NCBI GenBank assembly: GCA_029783825.1
Contig: JAREIK010001468.1
Coordinates: 744,001-808,000, forward strand
DNA from: Sapria himalayana
Taxonomy: Eukaryota > Streptophyta > Magnoliopsida > Malpighiales > Rafflesiaceae
Reading direction: 5' to 3'
Length of the DNA stretch: 64,000 nt
Shown: one piece after another, positions 48,907-61,974 of the stretch
Layout of the letters: each line of letters opens with the position of its first letter
Position numbering within the stretch: the first letter of the stretch is position 1
Position numbers and translations under genes: made by a program
The notes under the pieces: model-generated
Told to the model about the DNA's origin: nothing
The model's database searches: none
What the model saw: only the letters and a program-made list of their open reading frames with translations

Positions 48907-49211
48907 TAGAGGTGTCAAATGGGCTAGGCTAGGCCAGCCAATTTTTGGTGGCACAATCGAGACACCATGCCGTGTCTAGCATGGCACAGCTTGAGAACTA
49001 CCAACCCGGCACGGCCCGTCAGCCCAGCTTGAACCTAGTTTTGGCCAGGTCGTGCCAGCCCAGCATGGCAAGAACCATGCCAAGGGTCACCCAGCCTAGC
49101 CCATGGCATGGTTCCAAACCATGTCGGGTCAGGCCAGGCATGCCTAAATCGAGCTATTCCCCAGGCCATGCCAGGCACAGCTAAATTGGGCTATGCCCCA
49201 GGCTGTTTAGT
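48907..49211. mobile_element. GGCACGG-family MITE inside array unit 1
   Basis: Starts TAGAGGTGTCAAATGGGCTA with a GGCACGG/CATGCC interior; the right terminus is lost. It interrupts sequence that is continuous in unit 2 (compare 53570-53600), so it inserted after the array formed. Confidence 0.75.
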
Positions 49212-52200
49212 TTTCTATAGCCCACAAATCATAGTTTTATGAAAAAGTTATGGCTATGACCTGAAACTGCCAAACTATATAAAGATTAAGTCGTGGCTCT
49301 ATGAAATTAGCCATGACTATGAGTACTAGTAAGGTATTAAGTTGCTATGATGAAGAATTAATATCACTATCATTTAAATTTTATGAGTTTGGTATGGCTG
49401 TGACTCAGAAATAATATCAAAACCATTAATATTGTATTACATGGTAGAAGATTATTCTAACCAGAGAATAAGGTTGTGGCATACAAAATTTTGTCAAAGA
49501 CTATTTAAATAGAATTTAACCAAGAATGAATGCGAAAATTACAAAGGAACTACACTTATCTCATCTATTAAATACCTTTAAAACTCATTGATTCACAATT
49601 ATTTATCAAAGTTCTCCAGAATATTAAAAATTTAAAAATCAACACATATATGTCTCATTTCGATACATACACATCATTCTCAACCACATAAATATACTAA
49701 AATATTTTATAAATTTAACACCAAACAAACACTCACATTAAATGATTGTTCATCCCCTAGTAATAACTTCTTCACCACCACCAGAAAATTAAATATACTT
49801 GATCACAATGAATTCCTACAACTATGTTTGAGCATCATGGGGTCTAATATTAGTTGAGCAACTTTAATTAGACAAATCTACAGTTGTGGTGGTGTTTTTA
49901 TTCCATGACTATACTTGTGGCTTATTAGGCATATATATTTGTTTATGTGATACATATAGGTATTTATTATATCACTCATGTAGGAAAGAAATAGTCTTGG
50001 GTTATCTCCCAAGTAGCATTATGTTTAATGTCTATAGCTAGACTATCAAAAACTCTTTAACTTCATTGGAGATCTCTAATCTCTAAGTGATTTTTTCAAT
50101 ATATTGCTTTACTTCATTTATGTTGATCTCTTCATCCATCCTTTCGTCAAGTATAACCATCTGTAAAGTTGTCTTCTCAGTTGATGCCACACCTATAGTA
50201 AGTTTTGTGGCTTATTCTTCTTTGCTCCATTATCCCTCTTCCTTCTTGATCTCTAAAGTTAAAGTGTCAAATACTACTATGAACTTATCTTTTTTTAATA
50301 TAGTTTAAAAGTCATGGCACTATGAATAGATGCAACTTTTTTTGTACCTTTTTCTTGCCATTATCTTTCTATAACTTCAGAGTTGTAGCATTGTGCATTG
50401 CCGCAACTTTATATTTAAGCTTCTAATAGACTAGTTCACTTTATAACTCCATAATGATGATTCTGGGTATAATCACAACTTTGTTTTTAAGCATTCATTA
50501 GTCATTTTCATTATGTATCACTAAATTCATGTTGTTAGGCATAGCCATGACTTTATCTTATATCTTTTCTTGACTATTTTTATTTTGTAAACCCAAAGTA
50601 ATAGAGTTGAGCACAATCATAGTTTTGTCTGAGTTTCTCTTCCATGTAGTTTATCTTAGCCTTGCCTTTTTCTTTAGATGTTTCATCTTCTTTAGAATTG
50701 TCATCATAAGATTCTATATAGCTTACAACATTGAATAATTCCACGATCTCAAAGTAGTTATCTTCTTCTATTTCCTCATTTTTGCAACTTAAATATTCTT
50801 CTTCATCTTCTTCATTTTCATTGCTATCATAAATCTAAAGTTGTTCCTCTATCTCATACACTATATTGTACTCATAATTCCAAAAATTTTTTATTATGTA
50901 AACTTTGTTGCATTCACTACTCCAAAGTTTTTCTATTATGTAAACTTTGTTTCATTCACTACTCTAAGGTACTTATTCCAACTCATCCATTTCATCTTCA
51001 TCTGACAAGTAGTCTTCTACTAAGTTCTTCCCCTAAAAATTTACTTTTTGTTGTATAATAGTTTGAAGTAAATTGTCAATCCTCCAACACCTTGTTTCAT
51101 AGTCATCTAGATCCTATAATTAATTATAAATATTAAACTTTACATGTTCCTCATTGAAATGGAGAGTGAACTTAGCTTTCTTAATATCTGTGCGAACTTA
51201 TCTTGTGACCAAAAATTAATGTCCCAAAATTAATGGTGCATATTAATCTTCCTCCTTTTCAAACCAATAAAATCCTCTGGAAAAAATATCAATCTTCACT
51301 AATTCATCTTCAATTATTCCATCCAACCACTTGATTGTCTTATCCACTATTTGTAGTGAGTGTGAGGTCGAAATAATTTCGCTATGATTTAATCTTTATG
51401 CAATGCAAATGAGCATCAAGTTGACACTCAATCCCAGATCACATAATGCCTTCCGAAATGTGTGCTCTCTATTGTGACTTTGTTACCCTACTTAATTTAG
51501 TCAGTTAGGCAATATCCTAAAAGCTCATTAATAAGGATATCCCAATAATTGAGATCCACACTTTCACATGTTATTTGAGTAGTATAATAGATTTTTGTCT
51601 AGATATCAATTCCACAAGGATTTTATTGATAGTTTAGCTATCTAACAAGAGACAACCCATTTTTAGTATAATGGATAATGAGATTATTAAACAATTATAA
51701 GTTCATGATCTAACTACCTAATTTATGTGATGTTATTAATTTATTCGATATATATTATGTTTTACGCAAAATAAAGGTTGGGATATTATGTAAATGAGTC
51801 CTTGCCATATTAGCATACAAGGTGGTTATCACCATACAATCATTCCTAATAATGGTTCTCTCGGTACGTCATCACCAAAACAACACTTCAAACCTACATA
51901 AGAGTTATTCATAATCTTATACCTTCTAAATAATTTCATCAACTATTTTTAATGGTTACTTGATCTATATTACTCATTGGCTCCCATTATCTTGAAAACC
52001 AATGATTAACATAATTTATAAATATTAGTATTTTTGGCTTTGTATGTGTCATACTTACATACTTAACATATGTCTCCTTTAAGTTTCATAAGTTGGAATC
52101 ATATGAGTAAAAGGAACTTATAAGGGCTTTCATCACAATTTGACTCACAATACACTCATGAATGTCTTGGGAATTACTTATCACAAACCTTCTCATTAAA

Positions 52201-53382
52201 GATGCAACTCTTATACTAAAGGTGAATCCCTTGAAACAATACCCCATATAATATCCATTTTAATAAAGAACCAGTCACTCTAAGATATGTATAATAGATT
52301 GACATATAAAAGTATTTACACTTTTGATTTTATTAGTTCCATACTTGTGATTTTTAACATACCCAAGCTTTGGGGTACAACATATGGGTTCATCTCATGT
52401 ATCACAATTGGAAGCACTATCACCATATTTTTTGATATATATGAATGAATCTCATGATTTGCCTATCACTATCTACTATGACAACCTCACATAAATCTAT
52501 CATTAATCAAAATCATAATTCAAGTTCTATTTAGTCACCAACCATCAATATTCTTAACATAAATTATTATCAAACAAATATTGCATTAATCATCCAAACC
52601 AATTCCATCACATAATCCAAATACTATACATTCTAAACCATACTAGTTTAATATAAATTTCCAAATATATATCGATAGGAGAAGAGTTTGAGAGACATAT
52701 CCCCCAACTCAAAGGATTTGCATAATTTGTGCATCACTTGCTTTTTTGTGAAGCCCATAGAGAGTGTGAAAATTTCTCATAGAGTTTGTAGTTTTCGTTT
52801 ATTTTGATTATTTCGTGAGGGAGAAGAAGAAGAAGTGATATATTTCTCAAAAATCTCTATCTTCACTTTTTATACTCGAGTTGCTTTGCATTGCTCCATG
52901 TAGAAAGTCATGACTTTCCAATGAAAGTCACCACTTATGTCTTCAGCTTTTTAGCTTGAGTTTGTGACTCTAAAAATAATTGTGATTTTGTTTGACATCT
53001 TAATCTTTAAATGGCACATGATTATGCTGTTGGCAACAACTATGACTTGGGCCTAATCTTTCTGTAACACAAAGTTGCAATAATGTGAAATGACCCTGAA
53101 TTTGTACCTTTATCATTTATAGTCCATAGATGGATGTAACACTTAGAAGCAATCATGGGGTAGTGATGGCTTCTAACATTGTTATATAGCCATGGAATTT
53201 TGTGGAGGTTGTAGTATTGGCTATTCATCTTTCATGATAAGAATATGGCCGTATTGTTAAAAACTAGTCATGATACTTACACTTGGTTTGTGTGTACAAG
53301 TCATACTTATGTCTTACTTTAAGGATAAAAGTCACGACTTTAAAATAGTCATACTCAAGTAATATCATCAATAATATTTAGT

Positions 53383-53595
53383 GACCCAAAAGTCACTGCT
53401 TGAATAATTATTGTGACTTTAGTCTTAGTATTTGTGATTCTTTAGTTTTCTATGACCCAAAAATCACTACTTGAATAATTGTTATGACTTTAGTCTTAGT
53501 ATTTGTGATTCTTTAGTTTTCTATGACCCAAAAATCACTACTCGAATAATTGTTGTGACTTTAGTCTTAGTACATGTGATTCTTTAGTTTTCTAT
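53383..53595. repeat. 71-bp tandem repeat, three copies
   Basis: GACCCAAAAATCACTACTTG recurs at 53383, 53454 and 53525, with the next boundary at 53596, giving a period of exactly 71 bp. The copies are over 90% identical, far more alike than the surrounding array, so the amplification is recent. Confidence 0.95.
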
Positions 53596-54519
53596 AACCC
53601 AAAAATCATAGCTTTATAAAAAAGCTACAAATCTGACTTGAGACTACTGAGCCATATAAAAATAAAATTATAGCTTTATAAAATTAGCCACAATCTTGAG
53701 CACTAGAGATGTACTTGATTGTTACGATATTAGAATTAATGTCATAACCATAAAAATTTTTAGAGATAGGTATGATTTTGAGTTACCTAGCTCAAAAAAC
53801 TTTAATAATTATTATGCAGAATAGAAAGATTATTCTAAGGAAAGAGAATGGTCATGAAATACAAGATTTTTCTAATGACCATTTAATTAGAGTTTTTGCC
53901 AAAAATAAATATCAAAACTATAAATGACTTTTAGAGTTACCTCATCTACTAAATATATCAAAAACTCATTGATTTCATAATTATTCATCAAAGTTCTTGA
54001 AAATACCAAAAATTATGAAATCATCACATATCCTCCCCATTATTGCTCATCCCCTAAGCAATAATTTCCCTCACCCCCCACAAAAGAAAATGAATGTACA
54101 TAATCTTAATGAATTCCTACAATATGGTTTGAGTATCATAGGGTCTAATATTAATGGAGTAACTTTAAGTGGATATATCTATAGTTATGGTTGAGTTTGA
54201 GTTATATGGCTATACTTGTGGGTTATTAGGCATGTGTATTGGTTTTTGTGGTGGATAAGAGTGTTTATTATATCACTCATGCAGAAAAAAATATTCTTTG
54301 GTTGTCTCCCAAATAGCACTATGTTTAATGTCCATAGCTAGTCAATCAAATACTTTTTAACTTCATTAGAGATCTTTGATCTCAAGCATTTTTTTTAATA
54401 TATGGCTTTATTTCTTTATTGTTGATCTCTTCATCTAATCTTTCTTCAGCTACATTCATCTCTAAAGTTGTCTGCTTAGTTGATGTTGCACCATTAGTAT
54501 TATTCATTGTGTTACAACT

Positions 54520-55622
54520 TTGTCATTTAAATATTATATGTATACTAACATATAACTATATATAATTCTATCTTACTATATGTATAACTATAAAAACTTT
54601 ATACATAACTATATTTAAATATATAATTAACAACATTTATTTAATATACATTTTTATATATTATTATAAAAATATATTTTAGTATATTGATGCCTATACA
54701 TAATATATGTATAAATATATGAAATTATATGAATAAATATATATACATAACATAAGATGCAGTTTTTTTCCATGCTCACTGGCATGGAATATTACTAAGG
54801 ACTTGGGCGACTTCCTCCATCCATTATGACATGGGTCTGGAGCGGTAGATTTGATAGGGTCCATAACCAAAGGTGTTTCTCATTATTAGATGAAGTAATA
54901 TTCCCACTTGCATTTCCACTTGAATACCAACTTGCATTTCTACTTGGATGCGTGCATAACCAAAATTTAGTCATTTTTTAATTTAATTTTATTATTATAA
55001 TAATAATCATGAAATAAAAAAAAGGAAAAAAAACACTGGGCTAGCGACGTGGCTGCGTGCATCTGCATCTCAAGTGTTAAAAAAATTGGTTTTTTAATAT
55101 TATTTTAATAAAATAATAATAATAATTAAAAAAACACAACATACAAGAATTGGGAAAATGGGAAAAACGGGAAAAAATCATACATGATGTCGAAAACAAG
55201 GTGTAGTGCCAAGAAAAAAAATAAAAGAGACATTGGTTTTCTTTTAGTATTAGATGATTTTTCTGGAGTCAGAATGGAATAGTCTAAGAACAAAAATTTC
55301 AATACACGATGATAGCTTCATATTGATATCAAATTTCTAAAGTTTTCATGAAATATTCTGAGAGATAGTGATTTTCTCCTATTGAAATTTTTTTCTATTT
55401 AAGGGTCATAAATAATCTTGGTTTATATTTCAATTCAAACTATTTTATAAATTAATTTGTGAATCATTAATTGGTAAAAATTTTGGTGTTTGATTTAATA
55501 AAATATATTACAGTGTGAATTATGTTTGGATAATTATAACCATGTTTGGAATATAATTTAATCATAAATAACATATTTATATTTCATATGCACGGAAACA
55601 TCCAATTAAATGTGTCGGTGTA

Positions 55623-55662
<40 letters not shown>

Positions 55663-55850
55663 AATGAGTTTTATTTATGCGAACTTGAATTGGGACAACA
55701 TCTAAACTAAGTTACACGATATTTTTCGAAGAATGTCCAATATTATTTTTCGGAGATAATCCATGTTTTTGTAGAATGTCCAATATTTATTTGGAAAATA
55801 TCAAAGGAAAAAAATATATTTTTTGGAAAATGACCAATATTAACCTTTGG
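54520..55850. other. Sequence interrupting array unit 3
   Basis: AT-rich insertion or replacement with TATATA-type words (54540-54760), a (TA)n microsatellite at 55628-55654 and no ORF of interest. Its ends show no inverted repeats that I could recognise. Confidence 0.45.
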
Positions 55851-58077
55851 ATTGTCATTATCAAGGATGATTCCATTATAGTTATCCCCATGTTATTTCG
55901 CCACCAAAGCAACATGTTCTTCTGTTCATGGGTTATTCATATATCAACTCCTCTTGACTAAATCATCAACTAATATTAATGATTATTTTAAATATGCACT
56001 CATATTCTCTAACCTCTTATGTCTTAAAGATGCAAGATAGTATGGTAATAAATGTGTTTGTACTTTTGATTTTATAAGCATCATACTCGTGAAAATTAAT
56101 ATATGTCTTCATATAAATTTTACCTATGAAAATCAAAAAGGAGAATGTCTTGCAGGATTATTACCACCATATGAACCACCTCCTCTTGTATGTGCCCCAT
56201 ACTTACCAATCATCATTTTTCACAGCTGACACACAAGTCTCACACTTTAGTAAACTCCTATGCTATATGTTATACTTATTTTTCATATTACTCAAGGCCA
56301 ATTCTTTTAAAATATGCATAATGGATCGGATGTAAGTGTTTGTGTTTTCGACTTCATGAGTATCATACTTGCAACAAATAAACATATAGTTCAATCTTGA
56401 GCTTTCACACATAGCTTTATCCCACGTATTAGGGTTAGAAGGGTTATCACTTCCTTCTTACCATACCACATGAGAATGCCTCATTGACATACCTATCATC
56501 GTCTATCATAACGAAGATGCATAAGGCCATGATATGGTAAAAAACCTTAAATTTCAATTATATTATAAAATATTAACACAAGTAGCATATCCATCAAACA
56601 CAAACTATGATATAGTGTCATCCATTTCTATCAATATTCCATAGAAAAAAAATATTTAGACAAATATCAATAACATTAAAAGCAACATATCTATCAAACA
56701 CGAGTACATAACTCAACTCTAGATACTAATTTAGTATAATCTTGGGAAAGATTTCACACGAGATGCTTAAACATTTCGAAGAATTCATGTGATATTTTTA
56801 ATTGAAAGTCATGATGTTGGCTTGACGTCATGACTCTCATGTCTCGATGGATCTTCTTTGGAATACCAAAGTCACAATGTAAATGAACGTCATGACTCAA
56901 GTAATTTTAATCTAAAACAAAATATCACAACACTAGAAAGGGTCACAACTAAAATAATTTTTTTCTGAAATAAAATATCATGCCAGTGAGAATGATCCTG
57001 ACTGAGATTTTCTCACTATAGCAAAATATCATAATACTTGGAAAGACCATGATAGATATATTTATAATTTGTAACCTAAATTCATGATACTAAAAATGAT
57101 TTTGGATTTGGTAATATCTCTCTGAAGCATGTAGTCGTGGTACTAAAAATATCACAACCAGGATAAATACTCCTTAAAATGAAATATTGTGGTAATAAAT
57201 AATATCACAACTCAAAATACACTATGTTTTGGCTCTATAATATTCCATGATTACTTGTACCAGGTGTATACTAGGTTACTATGACATAAAATAATATCAT
57301 AATAATTAAATATTTTAAAGATAGTGTAGCTGTGACTCCAAAATAATATTGTAGCCATCAAAAAACTATGTTGTATAGGTGAAAGACTATCAACTCGATG
57401 GTAAAGTTGTGGCTTACAATGATTGTCACGACTAATTTTGTAGAGTTACGATCAAGAAATAATGTCGTAGCTATTATATAAGATAGTAGAATGCAAACTC
57501 TAGTTGTGACATATGAAATATCATAATTCTTCTTTGATACTCTCTCCTTTCCAAGCTTTCATTCCACTGAGTCTACTAACTTCGACCCAAATAACTGTGA
57601 TTTCACTAACATTAATCAAAATCTCTCAAAACATAAATTTAGTGAAATCTCTCCAATAAAAAAAAACAAACACACACACCCACCCACCAATAAATACTCT
57701 TCAAACTACTCAAAAAAGTTGGTACAATGAGTAGCGAACAACCCACTAAAGAAACATTTGGCACATCAGAAATGTAATCATCACACTAAATAATCAATAC
57801 ATGAGAGATTGATCTTAATTCAAATAAGAGATTGTTAATAATGAAATGATTATAGTGTATGGAACATATATTTATCATAATTCTTAAAAAAAATTTAAGT
57901 GTTATGATTATGTTTATTAGTTTATATCTACATAATATTAACAACCATAGAAAAATCATTAAAATAGCAATTTAGTTTTATATTATTCTTAAATTGTCTC
58001 TAATCAAGTATTTTTGTGAATAATGATAAGAATAATACATTTGAAACTAGCATGTATTTAGACATTCTACAAAGTTA

Positions 58078-58184
58078 TGTATGTATGTATGTATGTATGT
58101 TTATGTGTGTGTGTGTGTGCGCGCGTGTGAGCGTGTGTGTGTGTGTGCCCGCGCGTGCGTGTGCGCGTGTGCGTGAGTGTGTGT
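58078..58184. repeat. Compound microsatellite (GTAT)n(GT)n(GC)n
   Basis: Five copies of ATGT followed by GT repeats with CGCGCG interruptions, a purine-pyrimidine alternation that can adopt Z-DNA. The ORF over it is fortuitous. Confidence 0.9.
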
Positions 58185-58584
58185 TAAAAGAAACATGGAA
58201 TGCTTGTATTTGAAGAGATGAATATGGAGTGCTCCAATTAATTTCTATAATTACATATAAAAATCTTATTTTTGAGTTATATGCTTCTCTACTTCATTTC
58301 TTTGTTTGTCATCCAAAAATCTTATTGGTGACTAACATCACCATTTAAGATAATTCTTGTTATGTTCTTAAGATGGCCATAGCAACACCCTAAGCGATGG
58401 AGAAGATCACAATAAAGGTAGACCTCAAGGGGGTTGCATTTGGTTTTTTAAAGCCCAATTTCTTATTTTCATAACAAAAAGGCAAAAATCATGATTTTGC
58501 ACCCTAAAAACAAACGATATTTGTTTGACTTAGCAAAAACTTTTTCAAAGATACAACCTTGGCAATATATGGCCATTGCTTGCA

Positions 58585-58640
58585 GGCAAAAAAAAAAATA
58601 AAAAAAAAATAAAAAAAAAATAAAAAAAAAAATAAAAAAA
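58585..58640. repeat. A8-10T low-complexity tract
   Basis: Repeats of eight to ten A followed by T. Confidence 0.9.
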
Positions 58641-59119
58641 ATTTGTGGACGAGTTGATTGCATCAAGAAAATGCTACATGAGAGTTGGTGGTTGATGAAT
58701 TTTTTGGATTGCCAAATTGATGCTTTTCATGTCGAAATCCATGATCTTGATCCAATTCTCAAAGTCTCCTATTTCCTGCCAGCCCACATAATAAATAAAT
58801 AAATATATAAATAAATATGTAAATAAATAAATAAATTACAATACAAAATTGATTTCAATGTGCCCCATGAATGATGATAACACACATAATACATTATTAT
58901 AGTTTACCTTTATTTACTATTTTTATTTATTATTTATTTTTAGATTTTATAATGAGAAGACCCAAATATACACACTCAAGTTATCGAGTGTATGTATATA
59001 TTTATTACATACATAGCAACACTCACTACAAGTTACTGCATACATATCAACACTCACTTCAAGTTATTGCATACATATCACAAACACAATATTTGTGGAA
59101 CTATAAGCATCTTCATGAA

Positions 59120-59188
59120 TATGCATGCAACGGGCATGCAACGGGCATGCAACGGGCATGCAACGGGCATGCAACGGGCATGCAATAT
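59120..59188. repeat. 11-bp tandem repeat GGGCATGCAAC
   Basis: Six near-perfect 11-bp units. Because 11 is not a multiple of 3, all frames cycle; ORFs spanning it (58871-59200, 58992-59222) are not believed. Units are directly adjacent with no spacers. Confidence 0.95.
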
Positions 59189-59235
59189 GCAATCTGGTAG
59201 ACATGTAGAAAGTAACTATTGAACTATGATATGTA

Positions 59236-59700
59236 TATGTCGTGCCTCATGTTGGGCCAGGATGACCCACATGCCTAGCCCGTTGGCACAGTACACTAGC
59301 ACGATGACCATGATGTGTGGATCAGCCAGTTGGGACAGAAGTCTCAACGGCTGAGATTGATCATCAGTGTGTGATGTTGGTGACAGTAACCAGTGGATGG
59401 GCGCATGTGGTGGTGCTACTCACAAAACTGACATGATCCAGCACAATCCGAGAGGACCCATCATGGTCGTGCTAGCAAAACACAGCTCGTTGACACCTTT
59501 AACAAAATCTTATGTCATATAACCAAGAGAACCTAGAACATGATTAGGTAAACTAAGTCAACACGGCGTATCCCACGATACAAACCATGTGATTTCTAGC
59601 AAGGCGCGATGACCCGCATGGGCCTAAAAAGGCCATGTCATGTCGGCCCATATAAGCTATATGCCACATCTACGTCCGACCTATTTTTGACTTCTATCAA
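59236..59700. mobile_element. Two degenerate GGCACGG-family fragments
   Basis: A right end GTTGACACCTTTAA at about 59488-59501 closes a GGCCATGATG-type body, and a second body at 59560-59697 ends ATTTTTGACTTCTA. Left ends are not defined. Confidence 0.45.
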
Positions 59701-60027
59701 CGTCTTGCAAAGCATAATCACGTATAAACTTCAAATAAGTATAAGAAAATAAAATAATTAAACATAAAAATAAAAAGAAAATACTTTGTCAATATTTAGC
59801 ATTGCACAAAGGCTGACCTCCTAATGAAGTATCCGCATGAATTATGTTGTTGCATTAAAACTCCGGGCCCAAGCACTTTTTATGATTCTTATGGAAAATC
59901 TATAATCTTTCCCAATGATGATGAAGGCAACCAATGAGGTATGCAAGCAAAAATATAGCATTTCGATCTACATTCAAACAACAGATCAACTAGTTCTTTT
60001 TTTCTCAAGACTCAATATTCTTGATAT

Positions 60028-60410
60028 TAGATATGTCAAACGGGATGTGTCGGGCCGGCTAGGCCCATTTTTTCAGTCCCGGCACGGTTTTGTGGGGGTT
60101 CAGCACGGCACGGGCCGGCAGGCACGATCAGCTAGGTTCAGCCAAGTCGGTCCGAACCCAAAATTAAAAAAAAAATTAGGGTCTCGGCGCCCCCGTAACC
60201 CTAATTTAAAAAAAAAAATTGATTTCGGTACGGTACCGTGCCAACGGGCCATAGTACCGTGCCGGACCAAGCACGGCACGAGGCCCAGTTGGCCTCGGCA
60301 CGGCACGAACCCGGGCATGGGAAATTTCCGTGCAGGGCCGGCCCAGGCACCGCCGAATCATGCCGTGCCTCGTGTTGGGCCGAGCCGGCCCGGCCCGGTT
60401 GACACCTCTA
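60028..60410. mobile_element. GGCACGG-family MITE with perfect target duplication
   Basis: Starts TAGATATGTCAAACGGG and ends GCCCGGTTGACACCTCTA. Perfect duplication cttgatat (60020-60027 and 60411-60418). CCGTGCC-rich with an A-tract core, close in layout to the copy at 8226-8725. Confidence 0.92.
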
Positions 60411-60844
60411 CTTGATATGTACGCTCCAGAATGAGAAGCGTGTGATAATATTTATATATTTTTTATTTATTAGGTTTATGAAATGGGCATCGACATATAT
60501 GGCGCACCATTTTTTATATATTTCCATGAATTATAAATGTTTTGGTTTATGTAGCATTAAGTGGGCTCGCTTGCATCATATATGAAATAACAGTCACTGC
60601 GCATAAATTTTCAATTCATTTTCTATACCATTCTTGCAAGAAGAGCCACGATTCAAAAGAATCACAAGCACGAGAACCCAAACTACTTACAATTTTTCAT
60701 ACCTCTAGCACATCACAAGACTGGGACATGCAGCACCAGAGTGCCAATACCATGACTTAGTTCCTAATGACTGTGGAAGAGAACTAGTTGTGTTCCTGCA
60801 GATACAAATAGCCTTGCCGTTTCAATGGATATCTCATGGAGCTA

Positions 60845-61008
60845 AAGTTTTTTTTTGTTTTTTTTTTGTTTTTTTTTTATTTTTTTATTTATTTTTTTTA
60901 TTTTTTATTATTTTTTATTTATTTTTATTTATTTTTTTAATTTTTTTTTAATTTTTTTTTAATTTTTTTTTAATTTTTTTTTTTATTTTTTTTTTATTTT
61001 TTTTTATC
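60845..61008. repeat. T8A/T9A low-complexity tract
   Basis: Runs of T separated by single A or G over 160 bp, flanked on both sides by the 15-bp direct repeat ATCTCATGGAGCTA (60831 and 61006). Confidence 0.9.
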
Positions 61009-61018
61009 TCATGGAGCT

Positions 61019-61072
61019 AGGGTTTAGGGTTTAGAGTTTATGGATTATGGTTTAGGGTTTAGAGTTTAGTTC
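61019..61072. repeat. Degenerate telomere-like TTTAGGG repeats
   Basis: GGGTTTAGGGTTTAGAG, a short diverged stretch, and then GGTTTAGGGTTTAGAG: about seven heptamers near the plant telomere unit TTTAGGG. Confidence 0.75.
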
Positions 61073-61189
61073 CTAAACTAATGATTAGCACAGGCTCAAC
61101 AATAAAAATATCATGTCTCTGGAAATGTATTTGACTTGTTTCATGTGGTACTTGTACTAGAATTGAGCATAAAAGACATAAAACATCAT

Positions 61190-61400
61190 TCACACTGGCA
61201 CATACCTTTGAAGAAGCCATGACAACTCTTATTTTGCCGTGACTTTACATATTAGATATGACTTTACCACGCAGTCATAATAACTTTTTATGTTGCAGCA
61301 CATTCTTCTTGGTCACAACATTATCTTTGAGCCACCATCACATTGGCAGTAAAAATTAAAATACATTTTTGGCTGAGGTATTATTTTCAAGCAGTAACAT
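61190..61400. repeat. Repeat also present at 63430-63560
   Basis: Shared words ACCACRYAGTCATAATAACTTT-like, GCACATTCTTCTTG and ATACATTTTTGGC recur in order at 63460-63560. Sequence style matches the 45-57 kb array. Confidence 0.55.
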
Positions 61401-61974
61401 TTATTAAAGTGCATGGGTGCCTTCCCTAGAGCATGCTTGTGTCATATGACCCAAGGCATGCCTTTAATAACTACGGAAACACCACAATTAGAAAAAATCA
61501 CACAATTATTCAAAAAAGTGTCTAAGGAAATAGAGCCTGAAAAGTAAGATGAACTGGAAACAAAAAAAAAAAACTGAGATTTAAGTACAAAAGAAAGTTG
61601 CTACAACTAGAAAACATCACAGCTATAATAACATGATTAATGGAAAAAAGAAATCGAGACAGAAGCTAACAAACTATGATATCAACAAACCAAGAGATAC
61701 TAGAAGAAAAAGTTGTGATGAGTTTCAAAGTCGCAGCACATTTTACAAACAGGGCACAAGATGATTTCGTGGCATATTTCAAAGTCGCGACTATGGCAGA
61801 AGCGAAAAATAATAATAAACAATGATGTCATGATAACTAATAAAGTGGCGGCAACTGGACATACACTTCCAAGAACAAAGAAAATCAGCTTATAAAGAAG
61901 AGACATGAGCAACATACTAGCCTATGAAAAAAGAAAACAAAAATGATCTTCCGTTCATAATCATTGGCCAGAGA

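Larger units (their letters stand above)
45150..57600. repeat. Decayed tandem array of units of about 4.3 kb
   Basis: Three ordered copies of a long unit. Anchor words at about 45265, 49470 and 53850 (GTCATGG..TACAA.ATTTT..CAATRACTATTT) are each followed by the same series, including TTGGGTTATCTCCCAAGTAGCA (about 50010) with variants at about 45757 and 54300, then AAGCTTTGCATT-type words. Unit 1 carries a MITE (48907-49211). Unit 3 is interrupted at about 54520-55850 and resumes with sequence matching unit 2 near 51820. The phrase around CTCCCAAGTAGC recalls noncoding parts of some plant gypsy elements. No protein survives in either strand. Confidence 0.75.

Noticed and set aside
59120..59188. 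CRISPR-like array
   Set aside because: Repeats are 11 bp and directly adjacent without spacers, in plant DNA; a simple minisatellite.
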